In this document: piece after piece, positions 36,704 through 48,862 of the stretch
How the letters are laid out: every line of letters begins with the position of its first letter
Numbering within the stretch: the stretch's first letter is position 1
Assembly (NCBI GenBank): GCA_015179025.1
Contig: WHUX01000019.1
Coordinates: 124,001-188,000 of the forward strand
DNA: 64,000 nucleotides
DNA from: Terfezia claveryi
Lineage: Eukaryota > Ascomycota > Pezizomycetes > Pezizales > Pezizaceae
Direction of reading: 5' to 3'
Position numbers and translations under genes: made by a program
The notes under the pieces: model-generated
Seen by the model: only the letters and a program-made list of their open reading frames with translations
What the model was told of the DNA's origin: nothing
Database searches by the model: none

Positions 36704-37788
36704 CTACCTCTCCACGTTCCCACTCCTCTCTAGAACCTCCAGTACCTCCCAGAACTCTTCCGGATCCACCCTCCCACTAGCAATCTGTTCAACCCACGTT
36801 CTAATCTCCGTAGTCAACTTCCCATTCCCTTCTGTCCACCCCGCACCATCCTCCTCCCCGCCGTCTCTCGGAATCCCCCAGCCAACATCCTTCATCCCCA
36901 ACCACACACTCGCCACCGCTACTGTCCTCATCGTATAAAAATTTACCAGCAAATACTCCCTACTCGCCCTCCCTACCCAGAACTTTGCTCTTTTCGCTAA
37001 CCCCGTCTGCATAACCTCCACCACTCCACACTCTTCCGCCTCTCCAGGGGTATATGCGTCCCAGTCCTCCATCCCCCCAACAGTAGGGGAGTAGAAATCC
37101 CCACCATAAATCTTTGTGTTCAGAATTTTACTCACCAGTCGCGGGAGGTACTCGTATGCCACCGGGGACTGGTGGATCCCAAATGCGAGCGCCCGGAGGA
37201 GGATGAGCTCTGCTTGGACGATGGTGTGCCTGAGGGCGTCGTATTTGTGGGAGGGGTAGGTGAGCGGCGGGTTGTAGGGGGGAGGGTGGAGGATGTGGTA
37301 TGCCGGGAGAAGGATGTCGCGGAGGCGGCGAGGGCATTCGGTGGATTTTGAGGAGAGGGAAAGGGATGCGAGGGCGAGGGTGTGTGGATCTAGGAGCGGA
37401 GGAGAGTTTGTGGGGTTATTGGTGCCTGGGGGCGTAGGTTCGGTGGTGGTGGCTTGGTGCCAGCGGAGGTAACGGTTCATGTAGATGTGTGTCATGGAGA
37501 GAGTTTCTTCGGGGCTGCATGTGTAATGAGAGGAGATTAGCTTCTAGGTATTGGTGGTGATTGGTTAGAAAGGGGAACATACAGACGTAAGACATCCCCA
37601 AGTAAGGATAGGAAGGCGTTGATGTCTTCATTTGAAACGTGCAGAGGGAGCTCGGAGATGAGTGGGCGTATGGGGGACCGAGACGAGGAGTGGAGGGATT
37701 TGGCGGAGCGGGAGTGGTGCAAAGAGCGCTGGCCACGGTCGCGATTCGAGCTTCCGTGGGGAGAGCCATCACGGGGGGAGGAAGCCAT
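36704..37788 (-). CDS. Cyclin-domain protein, cyclin Q (FAM58)-like, 2 exons
   Basis: Predicted regulatory subunit of a cyclin-dependent kinase. Exon 1 is 37788-37583, the intron 37582-37515 (68 bp; GTATGT, CTAACC, TGCAG), and exon 2 37514-36704, giving 338 residues. The N-terminal 45 residues are Ser/Arg-rich. The cyclin fold starts with ELPLHVSNEDINAFLSLLGDVLRLPEET and MTHIYMNRYLRWH. Later LASLSLSSKSTECPRRLRDIL, a long PPP/PSHKYD stretch, then HTIVQAELILLRALAF match the pattern RDIxxxxxxxL...DxIVQ.EL.LLRxL.F of cyclin Q and cyclin L-type proteins. The partner kinase is not identifiable from sequence. The second cyclin fold is short and weak. Confidence 0.82.
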
Positions 37789-40104
37789 TGCTGCTGTTGG
37801 TGAAATATGCTGGAATGATGGATTTTGGTATAAACATTAGATTTCTTGGCAAGCATATCTTTATTGCATAAGCATAGTGGTTATGCTCGGTTACATATCT
37901 TGGCCGCAACCAGACTTGAACTGATGCAACGGTAACAGTAGAATAGGCTGATGACCAATCAAGGAACACGTCACCAGTCACAATATACGAATATGATAGA
38001 TATAGCAAGGTATGATACATGGATGAGCTCGTGGTTCATGTTGTGAAGACTGTGGGTGAGTAAGCCACACCTACACGCTTTCAACAAATATGCTATGTTA
38101 GCCTTAGCTACATTAGACTTAGATATTCTATGCTTCAATCTACAGGGGCGAATCATGCACGCACCAACTTTAAGTGGCTCTTTGTCCTTCACTACATCGG
38201 TTTAGTTATAATGGCATTAAGGGGATATACGCTGAATTACAGAGGTTCTTACGGTCCCCGTATTCCCGCTGTCGTCTTCCAATGTCTATTTTCAGGCCCT
38301 TCGGTATAATACTAAGATAACTAAATAGTTCTTCTTAGTAGAGAGAGTGTGTTGATGCAATTGGTACTTCATTGTAGGTACTTTATACTACTTCCAAATC
38401 TCCCCAAGTTACCCTGAGCTCCCATTTCACAGCTAAGTGATGATGAGATCTCCATTTTTCAAAAATTTTCATCCTTTACTTATAATAGTATACTGCCATG
38501 GTACTATTCTACTTATCTTGGTGGTACCTGTAAATAAGAAAATGTGGCTATACTATATACTGAATAATATAAATGTATAAGGACTATGCAGATGTAAAAA
38601 CGTACAAGCCTGCTATCTCATAGGAGATAATAAAGGTATGAAGAAGCCATTAATTCTCTCAAAACAGGTGGCCTTCCCCACCTGCAGGCCTCCCCTTTAT
38701 CAGTTTTCTTACCCATAGTTGATAACGTTACCCTGAACTCTGAATCATTCGTTCCAACACAGCAAACTATACTGTAATTCACCTGTGCGTAAATATTATA
38801 TTGTTTTATTTTATGGGGAAGTTTGAGTGCCTCAGCATACAACCACAGAGTGTTGGAAGAAGGGCCCTGCCACGAGAAATCAACTCGACCATCCTCTGGG
38901 ATACTTATATACCCTGGAGACAAGGGCATGGGGAGAAGAACAGTTGCATATATAAAAAAGATAAAAAGATAAAAGACGGAATAATATGACAGCAACGGCA
39001 CTGCACTGTATAGCAATCGCACACAATCCTTTCGCACCACACTTATAAGTGCAACACGCATCCATATAGCGTAGCTTCTAAGAACAAGGCTCTCATGGAT
39101 CGGCATATAGTGACTCGTAGAAGAGATATAGATCTTCCCCGGTACCTTATGCTCCAAGGGTGCCCAATACATTGATTTGTGAAGGCTTCTCTTTCATCAA
39201 CGCTAGAACCACATTGCGATTACTCCCACGTCATCCGCCACATTGAGACTAAGCATAGAGCTCCGCAGTCATTTTGCTGCAAGCTGTTAGTTTGAGCCCA
39301 GAAATAGCTTTGACACATAGCCTATTGACCTCCTCCTCCTTGTGGATTGCATCAAGCGAGAAAACTACAGTGAAGGATGCGAAGGAGGATAGTGATAGTA
39401 AGTGAACACTAATGTGTTGTGTACGAGTGGGAGATCGAACGCAAAGGGCGTCTACTATTGCCATTTTTAGGTGGACGGGGGGTCAACCAGTTTTCTCAAG
39501 ACCTCTAGCATAGTGCTCACGAGTTCGTCTCCGGCAGTTCTAATCGAACAAGGCCCTTTGCAGAGGGTTGCGCGCCTGCTGCCTTCCTACATTTATCCTG
39601 TCAATAGTACCAATAGCAGTCATCAGTCCCGTTCTCCTTCTCGCAAATCGATCTAACTAGAGTGGTCATAGATGCCATCAATTTAACGACCATTGACCAA
39701 TTTCCACGTTTATACGGGTAAACTTCATATACCGGTACCGTAGACTGTGTTGGCATGCGCATGCTCATTCGCCAATAAAATTTGACCCTGAAGGCGTCCA
39801 CATATCATGGCCCTGCCAATATAACTTGCAGGTTAGTAGGAGAACATATGCACATATTGTTAACATTGTGATCATAAATATATATAAAAGAGAGTATTTA
39901 TGGAAGGGGAGGATGATGATGATAGAGCGAGAGTACGGAAGAGAACCACTGGATGGTCGGAGGTATAAGTGGGACTAGGAGGTGTAATACATAAGAAACA
40001 AGCAATAGAGAGCGAGTAAATAGAAGGCTGGATTGGCTTAGAAAATTGGGTAGGAGTCGCACTCTTTGGTGATCTGCTAAATTGTCCAAAATTTTTGAAA
40101 AATC
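37789..40104. other. AT-rich gene-poor region
   Basis: No gene is recognised. A 184-codon minus-strand frame at 38618-39172 shows no known family or coding-like composition and is not called. A T-arm-like sequence (GTTCAAGTCTGGTTGCGGCCA on the minus strand, about 37900-37921) has no matching D- or anticodon arm. Confidence 0.45.
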
Positions 40105-40880
40105 ACTTAAAGTACCTAACATGCAAGAGTTACAAGATTCAATAATGAGCTGAATCTTCCGCAATTCGCCGAGGCATGCAAGCTATGATGTTTCTCTATA
40201 CTGAGGGGCATGAGACCTCCTTTTTGACTAATGTGAGGCGTCATGAGGTGAGATTGCGCTAGCCAGCACATTGAAGTCGGTCCATACGTAGCTCCAGAAG
40301 TATAAACTGAAGATTCATCCTCCATTATCTCTGCAATTCCAAGAGGTTTAAACAGAAGGAATTCAAATGTGATAATGGATGGTCATAGTTAATATTTTAT
40401 AATTGTCTCCCAAACCATAGAGTCCAATATAGACGTAAAATGAGATCCAAATGCAGTACCTTTATTTTTTTCGAACTCGCTGCCAACCTCCAAGCTCAAG
40501 AAGAGCTTTCATCTGTCCAAATAAGACGTCAAGATCTTTTCTCAAACAGCTTCCGTCAAGCAACACGAAAGTTAAGTTCTGCAACTGCATTACTTTCTCA
40601 ATGAACTTCATGGGTAAGGTTGACTTTTTGCCAATACTGCTCACAGGGTCTTCTTGTGCAAGTTCTTAAATACGACCGATATTTGCCGAGAGATAGGTTG
40701 TTTGTTGGATCAAGTTTTTGCCTCCAGTATTGCTTTCCGTGCGTGAAAATAATGCTCACTGTGGACTTGGGGATATTCAGCATCCCTGAAATACGCCTTG
40801 AAGCAAGACCGGCGTCATTTAGATTTCCTTTGGGTAGTTTCTACTAGTACCATTTTGTGTAGGAAGAGATATAAGTCTGG
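40105..40880 (-). mobile_element. Tc1/mariner-type transposase relic
   Basis: Fragments in several minus-strand frames line up in transposase order. First an HTH motif AGLASRRISGMLNIPKSTVS (about 40810-40750). Then WTDES (about 40530) and ELGGWQRVRKK with KGTAF, matching the W(S/T)DE...R+KpGtaf block. Then DSMVWETI, as in MVWGxI, and MEDESSVYTSGATYG, as in MEDGAPVHTS before the last catalytic Asp region. Finally ACMPRRIAE, as near the family C-terminus. Stops and frameshifts are frequent, so it is dead. Terminal inverted repeats could not be located by eye. The DDE/D catalytic set is incomplete. Confidence 0.68.
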
Positions 40881-41086
40881 TTGCGATCACGGCACCCTTA
40901 AAGCTTTCTCCTTGTGAACGGCACCTTGTCTCACATAGGCGCCACTGCCTGGTAAAATCCTGTACCAGGAGCCTGAAGAGGATCTATGAGTCCAATGTTA
41001 GATGACCTACTACTGTATGTTGAGGGTGGGGAATATGATCTACTAGGGGTATAGCGAAAAGTGTTCGAATCAAAAATACGACAGTT

Positions 41087-41148
41087 CAACCATATATTTT
41101 TGTGGCGCTGAACAGCCATGCGCTTACTACCAACTAGACCACGTACTC
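41087..41148 (-). tRNA. tRNA-like relic with A- and B-box
   Basis: The minus strand has TGGTCTAGTTGGTA (A-box/D-arm), then ATGGCTGTTCAGCGCCA (anticodon-stem-like hairpin, GUU possible), and GGTTGAACTGTC, one transition from a B-box. Spacing is about right for a polymerase III gene but the arms do not fold cleanly. It is a tRNA pseudogene or the head of a tRNA-derived SINE. Confidence 0.38.
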
Positions 41149-42509
41149 GGCTGCGTTGGTAAAGGATACTTTGAAAGTGATATTGCTATATATAAAGTAA
41201 TGTAATAAAAATCTGAAAGCTTGAAGATAATCAGTGACAAGGAAGCACCACATCAATGTCACTTACCGCCATACTATGGATAGAAGTAAGGTTCTTCTTT
41301 TTTGGATATACTGTAACTTCAATTTAATCTTTTTACGCACATAGGAATTCACGTGCAACACTAGTATTACAAGTGACTCTATATTTAGTCCGTTTATCAG
41401 TATATGTCAGTGATATGTCCTTAGTTCACTCTCGAGACATATAGAAGCAAGTATTTTGTACCTCTTTACAAGCAAGAATTATGCTTCTTCGAATCTGTTA
41501 ATCAACTAACACTTAGGCTGGGGAATTCTTACGTCTCTCCAGATTCTTAACTAGTATAGTCTATACTATATTACCTATCTCCAAAAGTCAAGGATTAAGA
41601 TGCCCTTACCCTCACTTTAGATACTTTCTCAGGCTAGTCACTATTCAAACTATTACATATGCAACGCTATACGTCACTCACAATATAATTACTTATTCGG
41701 AAGAATACACTGCCTAAAATCGCCTCAAGAGCTCCTCTGCATTGCTACACATTAGATAGTATTTTCCGTCCATTCCATCCCAAACTCCACAATCTTATAG
41801 TCATCCTATTTTTACTAGTTAACAACATGCATAGTAACCCTGAAGATTGCACTCACATCCAGATTCACCGAAAGTTAGGAATTCCGCCCCACACTGGGGA
41901 GTACCGGTATGTACAGAGCCGCAAGGGCTGAGAACTTCATTGTGAAAGTTGACAGGTATCATGGAGATGATTTGAAAACGATTGTGCCAGATAAGGTCAG
42001 GTATTTTGGGACGAAGGCGATGGGAACAATGTGTTGCGCACCATGGCATCATGGCATTTAAATAGCTTTCATTTATTTGTTTGTAAGATTATGATTTCGA
42101 GACGGTCGATGGCACTTACCGTACGTCTTTGCTATGCGGTCCTTAGCTAGTACGCTCATACATGTGTCTTTACTTGTCATACATGTGAGCACAGCCTTTT
42201 GCTTTATGGGATGAATGGCATATCAGGTGTCTGTAATACAGAATGATATTGGGGAGATCTGCCCCGAGGTGGTGGTGAATATACATGACCTCCGCCCTTG
42301 TAATAAACCCCTGGAGCCAAGTCCCAGCGAGTCTCCTATTACAAGATCTTATTTTCCCATACAAAATTGACTGGGGCACAGCTAATTAAGGTTGTTTATA
42401 TTGATGCTGCACTTGGTCTCTGCACGTGGGTCTTTGGCCTGAGACTGAAATTGCCAGCTGTTCTCGTATTTTGTATCTGTAGTTTCTGTTTTCTCGTTTC
42501 TTAAGGAAC
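41149..42509. other. AT-rich intergenic DNA
   Basis: No feature can be supported in this stretch. Confidence 0.5.
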
Positions 42510-42890
42510 ATGCCAGGATGGTCAGCATCTAATAGGGAAGATATCGAATTAGGAAATCAGCTACCAACACCACCACCATACCCTGCCCATACCCCACCAC
42601 CTTTTTCTCCTCCTTCTTCTCCTCCTCCTCCTTCTTCTCCTTCTCCTCCTTCTTCTCCTCCTCCTCCTTCTTCTCCTCTAGCCTCATACCCAGGTTAATA
42701 TTTTTGTAGTGTTCTTGACCTCGCAACTCCCCCCATAGACAACAGACTGGTTTGTACGAGGCTACTTCTCCTCCAACTTCTTCCCCAACTTCCCTCCGTC
42801 AGCTTCTTGCTCTTGTCCGATACTACCATCTATCCTACTTTGGGGATTATTGGTGTAACCATCTACTTAACCATCACTCTAAAGAAGTGA
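42510..42890 (+). CDS. Possible small proline-rich gene, 2 exons, unrecognised
   Basis: ATG 42510 opens a frame with MPGWSASNREDIELGNQLP and then PTPPPYPAHTPPPF (a PPxY motif), followed by PPSSPP repeats encoded by a CCTCCTTCTTCT microsatellite. A 45-bp intron (42694-42738, GTTAAT...CATAG) would join a second exon ending PTLGIIGVTIYLTITLKK, a possible membrane segment, at TGA 42888-42890. Total 111 residues. No family is recognised. The microsatellite and weak donor make this tentative; it may be a chance frame. Confidence 0.25.
42596..42682 (+). repeat. CCTCCT/TCTTCT compound microsatellite
   Basis: Imperfect pyrimidine repeat of TCC/TCT trinucleotides, which in the forward frame gives alternating PP and SS. 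Expansion and contraction are expected. Confidence 0.8.
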
Positions 42891-43083
42891 GTGTTTCTTC
42901 AAATATTTTATATTCTGATACCTCATCGGCTCCAGATACTCAAAACTCATTTCAAAGCTTGATGGCCCCAATTATCCGTTCAAGCTGGTAGTGAGATTAG
43001 CTAACAGCTACTAAATAGGGATGAAATATACATTTTGATTATATTGGCGTCGATACTGATCCTCCTCGTACCGATCGGTTGGC

Positions 43084-43745
43084 GCATCACCAACTTCGCC
43101 TTAAGCTTCACCTGCAAGACAGCTTCAGCCTGGCTTTAAAAGGAGGCTGTAGCTCCTCCGGACCCAGCTCCGGACCCAGCTCCGGACCAGAATAAACGCA
43201 CAATGCTCGGATTGTGGTAGGAGAAAGCTTATATTGTTCAAAATACTCTTCATAAGATGCTGATGCTGATAATAATAAGAAGAGAAGCACAGAAAACGAG
43301 ATGCGAGCGGGCCTTATATGACCCTCATGCTCGTATTGAACACCAAACTCCGTTTGCACGACTTGCACATATGCTATACTTCGAATACATTAAACCCCGA
43401 ATATGCCAATCCCCGAAACCTTCAAACCGTTTGCAAGAACTTAAGGCATCTTTCCTTTCCCACCCGATGCCAGCTGGCACGGATTATAATATTCAACAAC
43501 CACCTCCAGTTCATAAGGAGTTGGATGTGTTGGGGAAGTGTGGGGTAGGGGAAGTGTGGGGTAGGGGAAGTGTGGGGTAGGGGAAGTGTGGGGTAGGGGA
43601 TGGGGGCAGGTGTGGTTGGTGCACCACCAACTTCGCCTTAAGCTTCACCTGCAAGACACAGCTTCAGCCTGGCCTTAAAGAGGAGAGCTGTAGCTCCTCC
43701 GGACACCACCTCCAGTTTCATAAGGAATTGGATTTGTTGGGAGAG
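43084..43745 (+). repeat. Duplicated segment with 12-bp and 16-bp tandem repeats
   Basis: A roughly 75-bp block starting CACCAACTTCGCCTTAAGCT and ending CTGTAGCTCCTCCGGA occurs at about 43090-43160 and again at about 43625-43702. A second block (CCACCTCCAGTTCATAAGGA...) occurs at 43500 and again at 43705. Between them, 43533-43603 holds four copies of GGGGAAGTGTGGGGTA, a guanine-run array with quadruplex potential. CTCCGGACCCAG is repeated three times at about 43155-43190. It appears to be a local segmental duplication that captured minisatellites. Confidence 0.7.
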
Positions 43746-44766
43746 AGGGGGTTAGGGGAGGGGGTAGGTGTGGGAAATACTCTCGCCGGTTGACCTACAA
43801 AAAAGTGCTGGTGAACAAGGATCATCATTGGGCTGTCCAGTAGTTAGCATGAGGGTAAAATAGTACGCCGAGATCATGACATCTGATCCAACAATGAAAT
43901 GAACTGTATATGTTCCAGACGTTCGACTTGGTTGCCAGTTAAGGTACTTGCCTAGACTTAAGTAATCCATAGAATGCTGCCTATTACGGAAGTCTAGCCC
44001 CAAGCTAGGTAGTGTAGTAGTAGTCTGATACTACGAGGGTCTGATCGAGACTAATACTTCACCTCGATGCATTGCTACATGTTCAATAATATTAATTCTT
44101 TCCCACTCAAATAACGCTGTCAAACAAAAACCTTACCATATATACCAAGTAGCAAAAAAGTAGACATGTCTGTCCTCGTTACCAGACATGTTTTAAGAAG
44201 ATGTGCTACCAACACACTAAGTAGATGCAGGGCATCAAACATGCCGCCACGTTGGATATGGGTCGGCATGATTGCTGCAATTGCAAGCATAGAACAACAT
44301 TAACTATCAAGTCTTTGTCTTGCCAATCGACTGAAGCGAGAAGGCATGAGATTCTTACGACGCTTCTTGCTACTTAGCCATAATCATATTAGTTACCTTG
44401 AGTGCAGATTACATAGCGATTCTTTCACTGGAAATCAGTCGAACTTGCATAAGTGTCATTCAGTACATGTTCACATTCGTGATGCGGGCTGGTTTCGCTG
44501 GGTGGGATTCCTGCTCTGCAAAAAAATTCCTACCTAGATGGATGAAGAATACAATTGCGCTTACGGTAGCGCTTTGAGCTCCTGTGCACTCTTATTGGAG
44601 ACGCGTGGCAAAACCGTCTGGCGTGTAGTCTGGATGCATTAGATCGCTTATCGATTATAAATGTCGGTCGACGTCGGCTTTCATGATCACTAAAATATAC
44701 CGACGCCACTACATAGCACCGAGTAGGCGCAGTACGCGTACCAATCAAGCCGTACCTACCCAAAAC
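43746..44766. other. Intergenic, upstream of RCC1-like gene
   Basis: No gene is supported. The promoter of the downstream RCC1-like gene should lie in its last few hundred bases. Confidence 0.5.
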
Positions 44767-46549
44767 ATGTCAGTGAAATCACTCTATGCCTGTGGCTCAA
44801 ACCTACTCGGACACATAATCCCCTGCAACAACAATAGCAATACGGGTATCACAGATGACTTGGATGAATTAGGACATGAGCTCATCACACAGCCCCACAG
44901 GGTATTCGCCAACGTGGGTGATGCACGGGTATTGTATGCTGGGCTGGCGGATGTGCTGTGTATGTATAAAGGGTAGCGTTTCCTTTCGATAAAGGATTCT
45001 TAGCCAATATACATGTATAGCTAACCAATATCGGAGATTGGGAACATATAGATTGCACTTTTTTATACCCTTTATTACATATTTCTAGCGGATACCCATC
45101 GTACACATACCATCCGATTTCTCCATGTTCAAATTTAACTCGCTTTCAAATTGCTGACTCCCCGAAAGTAGAACTCAACCCCCTTAGCCCAAAAGTCCCC
45201 TCCTCCCCTACCCTCTACCTCCGCGGTTCCACCCCCGCTCGCCTCGACCCCTCCATTCCCCTTGGGGGAGAACTTACTCTCCCTTCTTTCTTCCCTCACA
45301 TTATCTCCTACGGCTTCGGCACGCCCACCGGTGAATTTCTCGGCGTGGTGCTCGCCAACCATGGGGGAATCTGGATCCTCAACAGGAAAGACTCAGGGCT
45401 AGGATGGATTGGTGGAGCGGGAGTATGGTGGGAAGCTATTCCTCGTGTGGGTAGAGAGGGAGAGGAGGATAATGTCAAGGGGCGTATGGTGGATGTTAGT
45501 GTTTCTGGGAATGGGGATGTGGCCGTTGTGGTAGAGTGGGGAAGCGAGTGGCAGGGGAGGAGGGAGGTTCAGGGTAAGTGATTAGTTGATCTTTCCCAGA
45601 GAAAATTAGGCTTTATTTACTGAGCGATATGGTATTCGGGAATGTAGATGGGATGGAACAGCCGAAATGGTATACATTACAGATATACTCTTCCCTCGAC
45701 GTTCTCTTCCCTACCCACCCCGCTTTCCCGCCCAATTCTATCTCTATCCCCCATCCAACCTCAGCATCCACCTACCCCCTCTCACCCTCCCATATCCCTA
45801 CCTCCCTCTGCTCAACCCTCACCTCCCACGCCCTCCTTCTGCAACCAAACCCCACATCGACTTCTCCACCCCATTCACCTCACTCCCCACTACCCCATCA
45901 CCCCTACCCCCTCATCCTCACCATCGGCGACCCAAGACATCCCTCCCTCCTCCTTCACTCTAAAGATGCCACTACCACTAGCACAACCGAACGTGAACTC
46001 CTTCCCCTCGCGCCTCTCGAGGGTCTCCAGGACCTTGTACGATTAGAAGCAGATCCGGGAGGGTGGGAAATTGCGGTGTTGGATGGGGGTGGAGGGGTGT
46101 ATCTCTTTGGAGGGCGATCTGGTGGAGAAGGGGTAGGGGTGAAGGATATGGTTGCTGAGGTGCAGGCACAAGAGGAGCGGGAGGACGTAATCCTCATTAG
46201 CAGTCCTACACTGTTATCGTCAGCATCAGAAGAAAGAGAAGGAAAAGAAAACGAAAAAGAGGAAAATGTGAGAATAGAAGTATCCCACGAAGAGGACGAT
46301 AGTGGAGTCAAGGACGTAGCCCTAGGAAGTAGTCATCTCCTCGTATTGCTTGACTCCGGAGAGGTTTTTGGGATTGGAAGGGCCGAGGAGGGGCAGCTTG
46401 GATGTGGACGTAGTAGGGAAGGGAGAGGGAGGGAGGGCTGGGTGAAGATTGAGTTTGAGAGGGAGAGGGAAGTGAAGATGGAGAAAGTGTGGGCAGGGGC
46501 GTGGGCGAGTTGGATGTTGGTAGAGGAAGAGAAAGAGTTTGAGGGGTAG
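44767..46549 (+). CDS. RCC1-repeat protein, ATS1-like, 3 exons
   Basis: Predicted beta-propeller protein related to yeast Ats1 (alpha-tubulin suppressor, linked to tRNA wobble modification). Exons by best frame fit are 44767-44963, 45089-45573 and 45648-46549, giving 527 residues. Repeat signatures: SVKSLYACGSNLLGHI at the N-terminus, EFLGVVLANHGGIWIL, GWEIAVLDGGGGVYLFGGR, and the best one near the C-terminus, VKDVALGSSHLLVLLDSGEVFGIG. Intron 2 uses GTAAGT and AATGTAG; a nearer CAG would leave only 26 bp. The first donor is ambiguous: GTATGT four bases upstream breaks the frame, so GTATAA is used. A Pro/Ser/Thr-rich stretch (about 250-320) and a Glu-rich insert interrupt the propeller, so it is divergent. 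Confidence 0.78.
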
Positions 46550-48862
46550 AGGTAGGTGGGTGTTTGGGCTAGGTGGGGGAGGGGCAGCACTACACTACAC
46601 TACTTCTAGAAACAATTGGGATGTCATGATACAGTCTCCTATATTTTGCTTATTATGAATACTTTTTTCACATACATTAGAAATATGAAGTAACAATCAT
46701 CCGTCTGACAAATAAACCTATTCAAACTCCAACTCTCCACAATTGGTCAGAGACCAAATTATTCAAGCTCATGAGTCGCAAACCCGAAAGCTGTGATCAT
46801 GAGTGGCCAGGCCTTATCTCCTGAAATACCTATGGCACTTTATTAGTAGGCGCCTAAAGTTAGTCGAAACAGTGGCTTGCTTTATGCATCCCGTTACCCT
46901 TTGTCCGCATAAGAAATTTGCGCTCCTCAGAAGGCCTTGTGACATGGAAAGATAGTAAGTTGTATCCATCCACCCAATAGCCCATATGTCAATCAAGTAT
47001 TGTAGCTTTGTGGACCTTGAATGCCTTTTGTAAGCTAGACTATCCGATAAAGCATTAATCAAATGTGTACAAAATGAACAAAACCACTGCATGTCTTGTG
47101 AAATATTACTGCTGGGAGATATTTGTGCGCTGAACCTGAATCGAACTGCGCAAAGCCATGATAGTCCAAGCTTCCTGAGGGCATGTGCGTTTAGACAGTG
47201 AGGGGTCCTACCAACTCCTGAGTCCATACATATGTCAAATGTACGTCAAGCAACCGAATGTACAATCAGTAAGCCCCGGGGTCCTAGAAGTCAACGTCCC
47301 ACATTTACTTGAATATGCAAGAGTACGTAAACTACATCACCACACCATGTTGGGCCCATCCCTAAGAGCATAGCACATACAATATGTGCCGGCGCAGATC
47401 GAAAAAACAGATCACGAAGGACGGAAAGATAATGAGCGGCGAGGAGGAGGCGAGGTACCTAGAATGGTTTAGGAGGGGGCAGCAGGACGCAAGGACGATT
47501 GTCAAACAAGCTGTTGAGTTATAAGCGTTGAACCTGGCCTATGCCTACACATCGAAGACACACCCACGCAGGTCATCGCAGCAGCAGCGGCATCATTCTA
47601 TATAGAAATAAGCAGAAAACAAAAGCAGGGGGTATCACAGTGTAGTTCGTTCCAAGTTTCTGAAGAACGTAAAGTGAAAAGTGGTAAGATCGAGGATATA
47701 AAAGTCTATGATATGTATGTGTATGAAATATCTGCAGTATGTATGGTGTATACCATGGGTGCTATCATAAGCTCGTAACGTAACACAGAAACGCAATCAA
47801 GGACAATCGTGAAGTTTGCAGATATAGCTGCCAGAGCCAGTCGCGGCATATTCTGACTTCTGTCTCGTCTCGGCACCAGGACTGACTCAAACGTAAACGA
47901 GTACAGTACCTAGACCAGAAAAACGGGAAAATACCAGCCGGATCCATGTAAGAGAAAAGAGAAATGCGGCAGAAGAGGCCGAGGCAAGCAAGCTTGTGGC
48001 ACGTGGTACCTGTCATTAAGGTTGGTAGCCACTCATCCATGGAGGCATGATCTGCAGTGAGGTGAAGGTTGGTTTAACAACTGCAGTGTAAATTTCTGCA
48101 TGTGTAAACATGCAAATTGATAATGATAAGCAAGTGATATGTGACCAGCACCAGCCACCTTGCCATGGAATGAATGTAGCACAAGCAGAAGCGGTAATAT
48201 CCTACCACTCTGAGGCAGCCGCCCCTGGCGCTTGTTTGCTTCTGTTTTGGTTTTGCGACTTCTCCGGCGTGCTCCATTGGCCCAGTGTAGAGGTAGTCTC
48301 GAAACCAGCATATAAGTAACGTGATGTAACGTGAAAGGACCGTACCAATCGGCATGATAAAAAGCAAAAGTTTGAGAGACATAAACATGACCATGTGAAA
48401 TCCATAACCGAGATCCCACAAACCCAAAAGATTTCATGTAGCCATAACCCATTAACCAAACTCAAACGCACAAAAAGTTACCAACCAGGGGGATTTTGCA
48501 AGAACAGGTACTTAGATAGGGGGATTTTAGTAACACTCTCTAAGAATATAGAAAGAGGAAAAGCTATGTTGGGAAAGAACATGGTGACACGAACAAGATG
48601 CGAGTGATATGGCTAAAGAAAAATAAATGTAATTAGGGAAAACCCAAGAGCAAACAGTAACTCCCAAAATGTCCTGCACAGCAAAAGGAGATAGGCAAAA
48701 TACCAGAAATAGGCATAAAAAAAGAACAGATTAAAGCCACAAGTCGTAATCGCTCGTCGTGCTGCATTGCTGCATGTTCGAGCAAGGTTTCACCCTGCGC
48801 GATGATGATCCCAGCATCCATCAGTTTCAAATCCTTCGCTCATGCATATGCTCTCCTGCAGC
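46550..48862. other. Gene-poor region between convergent genes
   Basis: No family is recognised. A 137-codon minus-strand frame (46814-47227) and two overlapping frames near 48.0-48.5 kb look compositional. A small GC-richer frame at 47384-47524 is listed separately. Confidence 0.45.
47384..47524 (+). CDS. Small basic/acidic reading frame (46 aa), unrecognised
   Basis: ATG 47384 to TAA 47522-47524. It opens MCRRRSKKQITKDGK, then carries EEEARYLEWFRRGQQDART, and ends VKQAVEL. Its base composition is clearly GC-richer than the flanks and the charge pattern suggests a helical, possibly nucleic-acid-binding peptide or a stray exon. No homology is claimed and no neighbours support it. Confidence 0.22.
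   Translation: MCRRRSKKQITKDGKIMSGEEEARYLEWFRRGQQDARTIVKQAVEL

Noticed and set aside
37900..37921. T-arm-like sequence on the minus strand suggesting a tRNA
   Set aside because: No D-arm, anticodon arm or pairing acceptor upstream within tRNA distance.
38618..39172. 184-codon minus-strand frame
   Set aside because: No recognisable family, AT-rich composition and no gene-like codon bias; probably chance.
45574..45599. 26-bp intron in the RCC1-like gene
   Set aside because: It keeps the frame but is too short for spliceosomal removal; the 74-bp alternative ending at 45647 also keeps the frame.
47131..47165. GCGCAGTTCGATTCAGG on the minus strand as a tRNA B-box
   Set aside because: No matching A-box or cloverleaf could be drawn.
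46814..47227. 137-codon minus-strand frame
   Set aside because: No motif recognised, mixed composition, no supporting signals.
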